Below, piece after piece: positions 36,508 through 45,895 of a stretch of DNA of 64,000 nt. The notes beneath the pieces are model-generated. The model saw only the letters and a program-made list of their open reading frames with translations. It searched no databases and was not told the DNA's origin. This DNA comes from Arenicellales bacterium (lineage in GTDB: Bacteria; Pseudomonadota; Gammaproteobacteria; Arenicellales; JAHEKD01). How positions within the stretch are numbered: position 1 is the first letter of the stretch; each line of letters opens with the position of its first letter. Position numbers and translations under genes: made by a program. The stretch is from contig JANQSD010000013.1 in the NCBI GenBank assembly GCA_028284225.1, forward strand, positions 200,422-264,421, written 5' to 3'.

Positions 36508-37581
36508 ATGTCAGGTAACACAATCGGCAAACTTTTCACCTTAACGACGTTTGGTGAAAGTCACGGCTTAGCTCTCGGCGGTATTATTGATGGATGTCCG
36601 CCTGGTATGAGTCTGTCGGAAGCGGATATCCAGCCCGATTTAGATCGACGTAAGCCCGGGACATCAAAATTCACAACCCAGCGACGTGAAGACGATCAAG
36701 TTGAAATTCTTTCTGGTGTATTCGAAGGCAAAACAACCGGTACACCAATCGGCTTGTTGATTCGAAACAAAGATCAACGCAGTAAAGACTATTCTGAGAT
36801 CAAGGATAAATACCGGCCCGGTCACGCTGATTTCACCTATGACAAAAAATATGGCATCCGCGATTATCGTGGAGGAGGGCGATCTTCTGCACGAGAAACA
36901 GCAATTCGTGTGGCAGCTGGCGCGGTTGCAAAAAAATATTTAAAAGATTCCTGCGGTATTCAGATCCAAGCATATGTATCGCAAATTGGAGATCTGAAAA
37001 TAAATCAAATTGATTGGGGTTTTATTGAAACTAACGCATTATTTTGTCCTGATCCGACTATTCTCAACCAAATGGAGGATTTCATCGACACAGTGCGAAA
37101 AACAGGTGATTCAATTGGCGCCAAAATCGATGTAGTCGCCCAGAATGTACCTGTTGGTTTGGGCGAACCGATTTTCAACAAACTAGATGTTGATATTGCA
37201 GCAGCATTAATGAGTATAAATGCGGTTAAGGGTGTTGAAATTGGTGCCGGTTTCGATTCCGTCAGCCAAAAAGGTTCCGAACACCGGGATCAAATAACCC
37301 CTGAAGGTTTTATATCAAACAACTCGGGTGGGATTTTGGGTGGCATTAGTTCAGGCCAGGATATAAAGGCCAGCCTGGCTTTGAAACCAGCTTCCAGCAT
37401 TCTAATCGAAGGCAATACAGTGGATAAAAATAACACTCAAACCACAATTGTTACTAAAGGCAGACATGACCCTTGTGTAGGAATTCGTGCAGTACCTATT
37501 GCCGAGGCAATGTTAGCATTGGTGCTAATAGATCATTTGCTACGTCATCGTGGGCAAAACTTTGACGTTATAAAAAGTTAA
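36508..37581 (+). CDS. aroC: Chorismate synthase
   Basis: The last step of the shikimate pathway, EPSP to chorismate, with reduced FMN. It has 357 residues, normal for the bacterial enzyme. Signatures are [16 protein letters not shown] at the start, [20 protein letters not shown] (about 129-148) and the C-terminal [18 protein letters not shown]. It lies 23 bases after dcd and 53 bases before a WecA-like gene. No other aromatic pathway gene is nearby. Confidence 0.97.
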   Translation: MSGNTIGKLFTLTTFGESHGLALGGIIDGCPPGMSLSEADIQPDLDRRKPGTSKFTTQRREDDQVEILSGVFEGKTTGTPIGLLIRNKDQRSKDYSEIKDKYRPGHADFTYDKKYGIRDYRGGGRSSARETAIRVAAGAVAKKYLKDSCGIQIQAYVSQIGDLKINQIDWGFIETNALFCPDPTILNQMEDFIDTVRKTGDSIGAKIDVVAQNVPVGLGEPIFNKLDVDIAAALMSINAVKGVEIGAGFDSVSQKGSEHRDQITPEGFISNNSGGILGGISSGQDIKASLALKPASSILIEGNTVDKNNTQTTIVTKGRHDPCVGIRAVPIAEAMLALVLIDHLLRHRGQNFDVIKS

Positions 37582-37634
37582 TTCGCTATTTTTAATCAGC
37601 TGCTTATAATTGGGCAACAATTTAAGGAAGACTG

Positions 37635-38687
37635 ATGATTAGTTTAAAAGCAGCACTGATACCGTTTGTGCTTGCTCTGACTGCAAGTGTTTTTATGACA
37701 CTAGCTCTAAAACGCATCGCGGGTAAAGTCGGATTGGTTGATTATCCGGACCGCTCACAACATAAAACCCATTCACATCCAGCTGCATTAGTGGGTGGAA
37801 TCAGTATATTTATTTCATTTTGTTTTACCCTGTTATTTATAAACATACCGATAGCGGAACTTAGACCGTTATTCGCGGCATCTATAGTGCTTGTGGTTAT
37901 CGGCGTCCTGGATGACTTACATGAACTTTCTCCTTTGATGCGATTCGCAAGCCAGATTATTGCCTGCTGTATCATGATTTTCGTCGGTAAAACTTATATT
38001 CATGAACTTGGAGCACTGTTTACAGATCAGATTTTTACGCTTGGTGTTTTTGCCATTCCATTCACCGTATTTGCTGTTGTCGGTGTCATCAATGCATTTA
38101 ATATGTCAGATGGAATGGACGGACAGTCAGGCATACTTGCGATGTCCATCTTATTGCTGTTGATAGGACTATGCTATCTGCAAGATAACACCCGGGGCGC
38201 AACTATATTATTAGCCTTGCTGGGTGCCGTGGCTGGCTTTTTGTTTTTTAATTTACGCTGGTCAGCAAACAAAGCGGCCAGTGTGTTTATGGGTGATGCC
38301 GGCAGCATGTTTATTGGATTTATTATCTGCTGGTATTTAATCCAACTCTCACAGGGTGAACAAGCAATGATCAAACCCATTACTGCAGTCTGGATTCTGG
38401 CATTACCGATCAGTGATACGCTGACTGTGATGATACGGCGAATATTGCATCGTAAATCTCCACTCAAGGCTGATCGTAGCCATTATCACCACTTATTACA
38501 GGCCAGCGGGATGAGTATCAACAGCATACTTATTATTCTTGTTGCCATGACTGTTGGTTTTGGCGGTCTTGCCCACATGCTTCAGGCTATCCCGGGCATG
38601 GAAAAATTCATGTTTTATGGGTATTTATTATTTCTATTAACTTATTACTTGTGGTCTGCTAGAAAGATTAAACAGCTGGAAAAGTAA
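37635..38687 (+). CDS. WecA/MraY-family GlcNAc-1-phosphate transferase
   Basis: A 350-residue inner-membrane enzyme with about ten helices, which starts glycan assembly by moving a sugar phosphate to undecaprenyl phosphate. DYPDRSQHKTHSHPAALVGG, LDDLHELSP, NAFNMSDGMDGQSG and FMGDAGSMFIGF are the conserved cytoplasmic loops. ADRSHYHHLLQ near the C terminus is the WecA-type substrate loop. It therefore points to O-antigen or enterobacterial-type glycan initiation, but no glycan cluster is in the window. A strong terminator follows. Confidence 0.85.
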   Translation: MISLKAALIPFVLALTASVFMTLALKRIAGKVGLVDYPDRSQHKTHSHPAALVGGISIFISFCFTLLFINIPIAELRPLFAASIVLVVIGVLDDLHELSPLMRFASQIIACCIMIFVGKTYIHELGALFTDQIFTLGVFAIPFTVFAVVGVINAFNMSDGMDGQSGILAMSILLLLIGLCYLQDNTRGATILLALLGAVAGFLFFNLRWSANKAASVFMGDAGSMFIGFIICWYLIQLSQGEQAMIKPITAVWILALPISDTLTVMIRRILHRKSPLKADRSHYHHLLQASGMSINSILIILVAMTVGFGGLAHMLQAIPGMEKFMFYGYLLFLLTYYLWSARKIKQLEK

Positions 38688-38733
38688 AAAGCCTCGCTTT
38701 GGAACCTGCGTAAAAACGACCATTGAAACCCTC

Positions 38734-38761
38734 AAAAACCTGCTCGTATGAGCAGGTTTTT
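38734..38761 (+). terminator. Strong intrinsic terminator after the WecA-like gene
   Basis: The stem AAAAACCTGCTC (38734-38745), loop GTAT and GAGCAGGTTTTT (38750-38761) form a perfect 12-bp hairpin whose 3' arm ends in five T. It ends the dcd-aroC-wecA-like run. Confidence 0.9.
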
Positions 38762-38903
38762 GGCTGTGGTCCTTAACAGTTTAAATTTATTGATATTTCC
38801 TTAGATACAGTTTTGCTAAAATAAAATTACGTTTTGAGAGTTCAATTTATAGAAACATCACTGACTGGAACACTGTTACTCACCGCAATTTGGTTTAAAT
38901 ATC

Positions 38904-39008
38904 ATGTTTGCTTTATTTCTTCCCGGAATTTTTACTTCAGTGGGGTTCCTAGTTTTAGGGGGTTTCCATATTTTTTATCTGTTCAGGAAAAATAAAATAA
39001 TAATTTAA
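38904..39008 (+). CDS. Possible 34-residue membrane peptide
   Basis: In the 407-base gap 38688-39094 a short frame encodes one hydrophobic segment (FALFLPGIFTSVGFLVLGG) and a basic tail (LFRKNKIII). The shape is that of a small single-pass membrane peptide, but there is no ribosome site and the region is AT-rich, so it may be chance. Apart from the terminator the rest of the gap shows nothing I can identify. Confidence 0.2.
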   Translation: MFALFLPGIFTSVGFLVLGGFHIFYLFRKNKIII

Positions 39009-39094
39009 ATTTTTTTAAGCATCGTTATCTTGGTTATCATTTAAGTATTAAAGTTTAGCCAAGCGGCACATTAATTATCCAAAAAGTATTTTTA

Positions 39095-39448
39095 TCAATG
39101 AATCTGAACCCAACGTATCCAACAAAAGGCTGGTAAGCTTGTGGGGTCATCAAGAGAGACAGTAACTTTACGACCTGTTAATTTTGCAGATAGTAAAGTT
39201 GTGTAGATTCGTTTCCCGTCGCTACTATCGCCATCGAATTTTGCTATCATATAAGAACCGCTCATCGTACATGTATGTGATCCAAAGACAGCATCAATGT
39301 AAGCATAATCTTCACCTATAGATCCTGTAAGATTAAAAATTCCTTTCACGAATCCAGTGCCATTGACATTACCTGCAATAGACAATTGACTAATAAAAAC
39401 AAATAACAAACCAGTAATTAGTTTTGAGTGTAATTTAAAATTAAACAT
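39095..39448 (-). CDS. Small secreted protein, unknown function
   Basis: A 117-residue exported protein I do not recognise. The signal peptide (LITGLLFVFISQLSIA, cut near residue 25) precedes a beta-rich domain with two cysteines, in SHTCTMSG and PAFCWIRW, likely joined by a disulfide. IYTTLLSAKLTGRKVTVSL resembles small secreted beta-barrel proteins in which a Cys near the end closes the sheet. It is downstream of the sialidase-like gene by 22 bases on the same strand, so the pair may be co-expressed. The AT-rich context is consistent with accessory DNA. Confidence 0.6.
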   Translation of the reverse strand: MFNFKLHSKLITGLLFVFISQLSIAGNVNGTGFVKGIFNLTGSIGEDYAYIDAVFGSHTCTMSGSYMIAKFDGDSSDGKRIYTTLLSAKLTGRKVTVSLDDPTSLPAFCWIRWVQIH

Positions 39449-39470
39449 ATTTTTATCCTTGGATTATAAA

Positions 39471-41018
39471 TTAGTTGATAGATTGAATGTATTGTCTTAT
39501 GGGTTCCATTTCGTTGTGTAGACTTGCAGAGATTCGTTGATATAAGTCTTCCAACCCGATTCTAAAAAACCTGATTTCAGAAAAGTTAACCGGGCTTGGG
39601 TTTGGGAAAGCGCCATCATCTTGAAATAGACCGCTGTGAAACCGGTTATATTCTGCAAAGTAAAAAAATTGATCATCAATTAGCATGGTTGGATAACCGG
39701 TATCGAAGTAATTAATGTTATCGGTTGCAGCAATTTCAGTTAATTCCCCTGATTCAGGGTTCAAGCGGCTTATTACGGTACAAAATTCTTTTTGTTTAGT
39801 ACCATTTACGTCTATCACATTAAGTCTTCTGTAGGTGGCCAGGATGATGCCGTTAGGCAAAGTTAATAACTCCATTCCATGAATGCCAATGTCTGTCTCA
39901 GTAATAGCTAAACCGCTTTCGTCGGTAAAACCAATTTCTTTAAAATCCCAATCTGCTGTTGTACTTTCAGCATAGCCAAAAAAATACGATTTTTCATTTT
40001 CGCGCTTACGCGCAATAGCCACTATTGAACCATCATCTAAGAAAGCAAAGTCCGCTTCATTGGCACCGGCAGAATATTGAGGGCTTTCCGGAATACCTTT
40101 CCAGTTAGTGGCCTTTGAAACGGCGTTTGCATACGGGCTATTTAATAACTGGCTATAATCATCGCCCGGGCTAAAGTTAGCCGGAGCATAATTTTCGCCA
40201 TCATCACTACCGAAAAAAATAATTCCACCGGTTCTGAATGTGATGCTGGCAGTTCTGGGACCTACAAGATAGGCAAGGCTATAACTTTTATCACCAATCC
40301 ATCTGGTAGTGTGAAACCAATAGTCATTGTTGACACCTGTAGTTCGTACTAGCGGCGTCCAAGTGTTAGTAGCCGTATCAAGTTCGGAATAAACATTAAT
40401 TTGAATCCGATCTTTAAGTAATGGGTTATTTTCATCATTATCTTCATGAACGCCATTATTATTTGGTACTTCTGCTCCGGCATATTGATTCACAGCTACA
40501 AAGGTGAAGGTCAATTTTGCCGGTTGCCCATTGCTTGCTGGCTTCACCGATAATGTCATATCCTTAACATCATTTGTGTTATATGGGGAGAATTCGCCTG
40601 AGTTTGGATTTAGTTGTGGGGGTTCGATAACAAATTCTTTTGTCCAGCTGCTGCCATCGTTTGTAGAAGTAAAAATTACTACTCGACCTCCATAATGATG
40701 GCCTGACAATTGTTGACTAGGCTGAGTTTCAAATATGGCACTGGTGGGATATTTGGCAATCTCCTGAGCGGATCGACGATTTATGGCTCTAGACTCTCTA
40801 AAGGCTAGGTATAGTTTATTATTAAACTTTGCCAGAGTAGGAAAGCCCAGATGATCATCGCTATTAAAAGCTCCATTTGGATTCGTATCTTGAGTAGTTA
40901 TAGTTGTTATCAACTCATTATTTTGAGTTAGTGTTGAATTGCAAGCACTGTATAAAATTGTTGGGAGTAGAGATAAAACTACTAAGCAGCTGATTTTTTG
41001 TTTTATAAGGGTTGTCAT
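39471..41018 (-). CDS. Secreted sialidase-like beta-propeller protein
   Basis: A 515-residue exported protein. The signal peptide ends around LLPTILYSA, followed by Cys. YLAFRESRA recalls the sialidase FRIP region, and FTSTNDGSSWTKE is an Asp-box (S-x-D-x-G-x-x-W). A second weaker box is GSDDGENY. This points to a BNR/Asp-box propeller, possibly a glycosidase or a glycan-binding protein. Catalytic sialidase residues cannot be assigned by eye. Two start ATGs are adjacent (41021 and 41018). It is in an accessory patch beside a decayed transposase, which suggests acquisition. Confidence 0.6.
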   Translation of the reverse strand: MTTLIKQKISCLVVLSLLPTILYSACNSTLTQNNELITTITTQDTNPNGAFNSDDHLGFPTLAKFNNKLYLAFRESRAINRRSAQEIAKYPTSAIFETQPSQQLSGHHYGGRVVIFTSTNDGSSWTKEFVIEPPQLNPNSGEFSPYNTNDVKDMTLSVKPASNGQPAKLTFTFVAVNQYAGAEVPNNNGVHEDNDENNPLLKDRIQINVYSELDTATNTWTPLVRTTGVNNDYWFHTTRWIGDKSYSLAYLVGPRTASITFRTGGIIFFGSDDGENYAPANFSPGDDYSQLLNSPYANAVSKATNWKGIPESPQYSAGANEADFAFLDDGSIVAIARKRENEKSYFFGYAESTTADWDFKEIGFTDESGLAITETDIGIHGMELLTLPNGIILATYRRLNVIDVNGTKQKEFCTVISRLNPESGELTEIAATDNINYFDTGYPTMLIDDQFFYFAEYNRFHSGLFQDDGAFPNPSPVNFSEIRFFRIGLEDLYQRISASLHNEMEPIRQYIQSIN

Positions 41019-41140
41019 CATTATTGATCTTTTAAGTCATTCACTTTTTACTTCGATTGGATTGAAGATTATGACGACTTTGAAACGCATGGTCAAACAT
41101 ATATATTTTTACAGTAAATACCAGTTTTTAATTTGTATTT

Positions 41141-41765
41141 ATGAGTCTGATTAAAGAAGCTTCAACGATTGATGTGGATACAGACAAAGTCAATCAGACA
41201 CTTGAATTATTAACCAATCATCAACAGGAACTCGATACGATCAAAGCTAAGCTGGAATCTACCAAGCGTTCAAATTATTGTTCAACAGAATCCGATGCCC
41301 ATATCATGCGTACAGCAAATAAACATATTGTTCTCGGTTATAACGTCTAAACTGCCGTTAATGTGAATTCAGGTTTGATTGCGCATCATGAGGTCACGGA
41401 TGAGGCAAATGATCCCCGTCAATTACAGCCAGTGACTGAGCAGGTCAAAACCCAAGCCGATGTTGAAACATTATCCGTGGTTACGGATTCGGGTTATTCA
41501 AATGGTGAACAACTTGCAGCGTGTGAAGCCATACCCGCTAATCGGGCGATTAACAATCAAGGTGATTATTATCAGAAAAATGTGCGAAAGATATTTGACA
41601 CTACCCAGCAGTTGAACGACCGTTTGCACAAATCAAGCATCATCTTGGTATAAAACGCTTTCAATGCCGGGGATGGAAGGTGTGAAGGCTGAAATGACTT
41701 TATCGGTACTGAGTTATAACTTAAAACAGTTAATCAGCAAGACTGGAACTAAACAAACACTTTGA
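41141..41765 (+). pseudogene. Decayed IS1182-type transposase
   Basis: Fragments of an IS1182-family transposase appear in order. ESDAHIMRTANKHIVLGYNV is interrupted by a TAA (41348-41350) exactly where the family has Gln. The same frame then reads TAVNVNSGLIAHHEVTDEAN and VVTDSGYSNGEQLAACEAIP to a stop at 41653. A last piece in another frame reads KAEMTLSVLSYNLKQLI. The N-terminal DNA-binding part and most of the C-terminal catalytic part are missing. No clear terminal inverted repeats remain. Confidence 0.85.
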
Positions 41766-41822
41766 TTGCTAACCGAATAAGTCAAAAAACTCACCTGATG
41801 AAAAAAACAAATTCAACTATAG

Positions 41823-41851
41823 AAAAAGCCTACTCGAAAGTAGGCTTTTTT
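41823..41851. terminator. Intrinsic terminator, probably bidirectional
   Basis: AAAAAGCCTACT (41823-41834), loop CGAA, AGTAGGCTTTTT (41839-41850) and one more T. The A tract on one side and T tract on the other allow use on both strands. It lies between the transposase remnant and the BI-1 family gene, which is transcribed toward it. Confidence 0.85.
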
Positions 41852-41926
41852 ACTATCTACCGCTAAATTCTGCTTTTTACACAGGTCTTGGGAACGGGGC
41901 TTTCAAATTAAAACTAAATTTGGTGA

Positions 41927-42595
41927 TTATTCGTCACCGAATACACCAAATAACATTAATAGACTTTGGAACAAATTATAAATCGAAACAAATAGTGTTA
42001 CCGTCGCTAAAACATAATTAGTTTCCCCACCGTGAATAATCTCGCTGGTTTGATACATAATCAATCCTGACATCAACAGAACAAACATGGCAGCAATAGC
42101 CAATTGTAGAGCCGGTGATTGAAAAAAGAGATTACCTATCATCAATACAAATGCAGCCAAAATCCCAGCAAATAACATGCCACCCATAAAAGCCATGTTT
42201 TTACCCGTCACAAGGATATAAGCAGACAATCCAAAGAAAATGATGCCTGTTGTTGACATTGCAGCAACGACAATTTGATGGCCGTTTGGTATGGCAGTAA
42301 TATAATGACTGATAATCGGCCCAATAGTAAGGCCCATAAATCCGGTCAAAGCAAAAACAAAGAGAATACCTAGACCTGAATTCTGAAATTTATGAGTCAA
42401 AAACAATAATCCATAAAAACCAACTAATGTAATAATCAAACCAGGATGGGGCAATCCCAAACTCATTGATACAAAAGCAACTGCTGCACTAAACAATAAA
42501 GTCAAAGCAAGCAATATATATGTGTTCTTTAGCACTTTGTTTACAGAAATGGCACGGGTGCCGGTCTGTGAAACATAAGTATGTTCGTTAGCCAT
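41927..42595 (-). CDS. yccA: Bax inhibitor-1 / YccA-family membrane protein
   Basis: A 222-residue inner-membrane protein with seven helices of the BI-1 (TMBIM) family. In E. coli, YccA binds and restrains the FtsH protease. The N-terminal TYVSQTGTRAISVNKVLKNTY, the GLTIGPIISHYI loop and the C-terminal SLYISVTL-like SIYNLFQSLL are typical. It is monocistronic, with a terminator downstream and the tRNA-Ser gene upstream on the other strand. Confidence 0.88.
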   Translation of the reverse strand: MANEHTYVSQTGTRAISVNKVLKNTYILLALTLLFSAAVAFVSMSLGLPHPGLIITLVGFYGLLFLTHKFQNSGLGILFVFALTGFMGLTIGPIISHYITAIPNGHQIVVAAMSTTGIIFFGLSAYILVTGKNMAFMGGMLFAGILAAFVLMIGNLFFQSPALQLAIAAMFVLLMSGLIMYQTSEIIHGGETNYVLATVTLFVSIYNLFQSLLMLFGVFGDE

Positions 42596-42670
42596 TAATA
42601 ACCTCCAATAGATAAACGATATTTAAGCATATTCTAACACTTCAAACTGAAAATTCATTAAATGAAGCAC

Positions 42671-42698
42671 TGGAAAATATACTTTTTATCGCTACAAT
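42671..42698 (+). promoter_or_regulatory. Candidate promoter of tRNA-Ser
   Basis: TGGAAA (42671-42676), 16 bases, then TACAAT (42693-42698), about 18 bases before the mature tRNA. Both hexamers are close to consensus. The fit is plausible but rests on pattern alone. Confidence 0.45.
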
Positions 42699-42715
42699 AT
42701 CAGGCTCGCTCCACC

Positions 42716-42806
42716 GGAGAGTTGGCAGAGCGGTTGAATGCGGCGGTCTTGAAAACCGTTGAGGGTTAGTAGCCCTCCGGGGGTTCGAATCCCTCACTCT
42801 CCGCCA
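42716..42806 (+). tRNA. tRNA-Ser (TGA)
   Basis: A 91-base class II tRNA with a long variable arm and CCA encoded. The acceptor stem GGAGAGT pairs with ACTCTCC with discriminator G. The anticodon TGA is at 42750-42752 in loop CTTGAAA, and the T loop reads GGTTCGAATCC. Confidence 0.97.
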
Positions 42807-42860
42807 TATACTGTTTAACCTGGGATTTTCAATCCCGGTGAGGTTAAAATATCGCCCATC

Positions 42861-43697
42861 ATGAAATGTTCAACATTGATCTCAGCGATTGAATTAAATC
42901 AAATCATAGATGCCTCAAATGTGCGAGTATTTGATTGTCGGTTTAATTTAATGAAACCGGAATGGGGTTTTCAGCAATTCGAAAAAGCCCATATACCTAA
43001 CAGTCAGTACGCCGATCTTAATCAGCAACTGGCAGGCCCTGTGACTGCTAACACGGGCAGGCACCCATTACCTGACAGAACAGTTTTTCAAGATCAGTTG
43101 CGCGAATGGGGTATAGATAAAAACTCCCAAGTCGTTGTTTATGATGATGCTTCTGGTGCCATTGCGGCAAGATTATGGTGGATGTGCATTTGGGCTGGGA
43201 TTGAAAACACCGCTGTATTGGATGGTGGTATCCAGGCATGGATGGATTCTGGCTTCACAGTTACGGAAAAAACCATTAAATTTGATAGAACGGATTATAT
43301 CGCTGACTATGACGATCGCCTTTGGATGTCAACTGAAGACATAGCAGCCCAAATCAAAACATCAACGATTACATTAACGGATGCCAGGACAAATGCGCGT
43401 TATCGGGGCGAACAGGAGCCTATCGATCCAATTGCCGGGCATATACCCACAGCGATAAATTTACCCTTTAATAAAAATCTGAATGAAAATGGTCACTTTC
43501 ACGAACAGGCTGACTTAAAACTTTTACATGAGAAACCATCTTCAACAAAGCGGGTTGTGAGCATGTGCGGCTCAGGGGTGACTGCCTGTCATAATATACT
43601 GGCCAGATGCCATGCAGGGCTAAACATGGGCAAGCTCTATGTCGGCTCATGGAGTGAGTGGATTACCGATTCTAATTGCCAGATCGAAAAGGATTAA
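42861..43697 (+). CDS. sseA: 3-mercaptopyruvate/thiosulfate sulfurtransferase
   Basis: A tandem-rhodanese enzyme of 278 residues that moves sulfur from 3-mercaptopyruvate or thiosulfate to thiols or cyanide. The first, inactive rhodanese domain (1-140) begins with VRVFDCRFNL. The second holds the active Cys in SMCGSGVTACHN (about residue 236), and the CGSGVTA loop favours 3-mercaptopyruvate. VGSWSEWI is the family end motif. It stands alone between tRNA-Ser and sucC. Confidence 0.92.
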   Translation: MKCSTLISAIELNQIIDASNVRVFDCRFNLMKPEWGFQQFEKAHIPNSQYADLNQQLAGPVTANTGRHPLPDRTVFQDQLREWGIDKNSQVVVYDDASGAIAARLWWMCIWAGIENTAVLDGGIQAWMDSGFTVTEKTIKFDRTDYIADYDDRLWMSTEDIAAQIKTSTITLTDARTNARYRGEQEPIDPIAGHIPTAINLPFNKNLNENGHFHEQADLKLLHEKPSSTKRVVSMCGSGVTACHNILARCHAGLNMGKLYVGSWSEWITDSNCQIEKD

Positions 43698-43772
43698 TCA
43701 TTCTAAGTTATTGATTAATCTGACCTGGAGGTCGATGTGATCACTAAACTGCAAATTGTTGAAATAAACCGC

Positions 43773-43778
43773 TATAAT
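43773..43778 (+). promoter_or_regulatory. Candidate -10 box for sucCD
   Basis: TATAAT lies 55 bases before the sucC ATG; the sequence 17 bases upstream (TGCAAA) is a weak -35. A GAGGAC ribosome site is close to the start. Confidence 0.3.
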
Positions 43779-43833
43779 TGCCACCCTCAAGAGAAGACGA
43801 TATCCAAATTCAGACAAGTCAAGAGGACACACA

Positions 43834-45003
43834 ATGAATATCCATGAATACCAGGGTAAGGAACTGCTACGTGAATATAGTGTTCCTACCCCCAAAGGAA
43901 TAGCCTGTTTTTCAGTAGATGAAGCTGTTGCAGCCGCCGAGAATCTAGGCGGAGATATGTGGGTGGTAAAAGCCCAAATTCACGCAGGCGGGCGTGGCAA
44001 AGGTGGCGGAGTAAAAGTGGCCAAATCTATTGATGAAGTGCGCTCCCTATCCGAAGAAATTCTGGGCATGACCCTGATAACACATCAGACCGGCCCGGAA
44101 GGTAAAGAAGTCAAACGCTTATTAATTGAAGAAGGCGCTGATATAAAAGACGAACTTTATATCGGTTTGGTAATAGATCGAGCCAAGCAACGTGTTGTGA
44201 TGATGGCCAGCTCTGAGGGTGGCATGGATATTGAGGAAGTAGCCGCTAATACGCCTGAGAAAATTCACAAAGTGACGGTTGACCCAACTCAGGGCTTATC
44301 ACTTGATGATGCTAAAACACTTGCAACTAATATAGGCATACCTGAAGGATCAGTAAACCAGGGCGCTGAATTACTTGTCAATCTATACAATGTGTTTTGG
44401 GAAAAAGACGCATCACTGGCCGAAATTAATCCACTGATCGTGACCGGCGATGACCGAGTCGTTGCCCTGGATGCAAAGTTTAACTTTGACAGTAATGCAC
44501 TATTTCGTCATCCCGACATCATGGAATATCGTGATCTTGATGAAGAAGACCCAGCTGAAATAGAAGCCTCAGAACACGGCCTGAGCTACATCTCTCTGGA
44601 CGGTACCATAGGTTGTCTAGTTAACGGTGCCGGCCTGGCCATGGCCACCATGGATATCATTAAACTTTACGGTGGAGAACCTGCCAACTTCCTTGATGTC
44701 GGTGGCGGAGCAACGGAAGAACAGGTCACGGCTGCATTCAAAATCATGTTACGTAACCCTAATATCAAGGCGATCCTGGTTAACATCTTTGGTGGTATTA
44801 TGCGCTGTGATGTTATCGCTGAGGGGCTGGTTGCTGCTGCAAAAGAGATCAACTTATCGGTACCGTTAATCGTCAGGCTGGAAGGAACAAATGTTGAAAA
44901 GGGTAAGCGGATTTTAGCCGAGTCAGGCCTTGAAATTGAATCAGCCGGAACCATGGCCGAAGCCGCTGAAGAAGTCGTTAATGCAGCCAAAGGAGGTGAG
45001 TAA
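43834..45003 (+). CDS. sucC: Succinyl-CoA synthetase beta subunit
   Basis: The ADP/GDP-forming beta chain of the TCA cycle enzyme that makes ATP from succinyl-CoA. It has 389 residues. The ATP-grasp start [15 protein letters not shown] and [17 protein letters not shown] are diagnostic, as are [19 protein letters not shown] and [11 protein letters not shown]. It overlaps sucD by one base. In E. coli sucCD follows sucAB, but sucAB are absent here and the gene has its own promoter region. Confidence 0.97.
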   Translation: MNIHEYQGKELLREYSVPTPKGIACFSVDEAVAAAENLGGDMWVVKAQIHAGGRGKGGGVKVAKSIDEVRSLSEEILGMTLITHQTGPEGKEVKRLLIEEGADIKDELYIGLVIDRAKQRVVMMASSEGGMDIEEVAANTPEKIHKVTVDPTQGLSLDDAKTLATNIGIPEGSVNQGAELLVNLYNVFWEKDASLAEINPLIVTGDDRVVALDAKFNFDSNALFRHPDIMEYRDLDEEDPAEIEASEHGLSYISLDGTIGCLVNGAGLAMATMDIIKLYGGEPANFLDVGGGATEEQVTAAFKIMLRNPNIKAILVNIFGGIMRCDVIAEGLVAAAKEINLSVPLIVRLEGTNVEKGKRILAESGLEIESAGTMAEAAEEVVNAAKGGE

Positions 45004-45881
45004 TGTCGATTCTAATTGATAAAAATACGCGGGTCATGACCCAGGGTATGACCGGTAAAACAGGCATGTTTCACACCAAAAATTGTATTGAATATGCGTT
45101 GGGTAAAGACTGTTTTGTTGCCGGTGTCACACCCGGCAAGGGCGGTCAGGTTTATGAAGATATACCTGTATTTGACACAGTTGCTGAAGCCAAACAACAA
45201 ACTGGTGCCAATGTATCAGTGATTTATGTTCCTCCTCCCTATGCGGCGGCGGCAATTGACGAAGCGGTAGAGGCTGATCTTGATCTGGTTATTTGTATCA
45301 CCGAGGGCGTACCTGTTAAAGACATGGTGATGACACGTTACAAAATGCAGGGTAAGAAAACGCTGCTTGTGGGCCCGAATTGTCCCGGTGTCATTACACC
45401 TGACGAAATCAAAATCGGTATTATGCCAGGCTATATTCATAAAAAAGGCGCGATAGGTGTAGTATCACGTTCCGGCACATTGACCTATGAAGTTGTCGAT
45501 CAGTTAACTAAACTCGGACTGGGGCAATCAACTTGCGTGGGTATCGGTGGCGATCCAGTAAATGGTTTTAAGCATATCGATGTGCTGAAAAAATTTAATG
45601 AGGATCCGTTGACTGAAGCTGTCGTTATGTGCGGAGAGATAGGCGGAACTGATGAAGAGGAATGTGCACGCTGGGTAAAAGATAATATGACCAAACCTGT
45701 GGTCGGGTTCATTGCCGGCATTACTGCACCACCAGGCAAACGAATGGGGCATGCCGGGGCGATTATTTCCGGAGGCAAAGGTACCGCCACAGAAAAAATC
45801 AGTGTCATGGAAGAAAGTGGTATTCGAGTCACCCGCAATCCTGCAGAGATAGGCGCTTTAATGAAAAAAGCCCTTAAATAA
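45003..45881 (+). CDS. sucD: Succinyl-CoA synthetase alpha subunit
   Basis: The CoA-binding and phospho-His subunit, 292 residues. The CoA site is in [18 protein letters not shown], and [20 protein letters not shown] is the conserved central segment. The phosphorylated His is in [15 protein letters not shown] (about residue 250). It works as a heterotetramer with SucC. The ATG overlaps the sucC stop, which keeps the two products in balance. Confidence 0.97.
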   Translation: MSILIDKNTRVMTQGMTGKTGMFHTKNCIEYALGKDCFVAGVTPGKGGQVYEDIPVFDTVAEAKQQTGANVSVIYVPPPYAAAAIDEAVEADLDLVICITEGVPVKDMVMTRYKMQGKKTLLVGPNCPGVITPDEIKIGIMPGYIHKKGAIGVVSRSGTLTYEVVDQLTKLGLGQSTCVGIGGDPVNGFKHIDVLKKFNEDPLTEAVVMCGEIGGTDEEECARWVKDNMTKPVVGFIAGITAPPGKRMGHAGAIISGGKGTATEKISVMEESGIRVTRNPAEIGALMKKALK

Positions 45882-45895
45882 ATACTACTGAAAAG

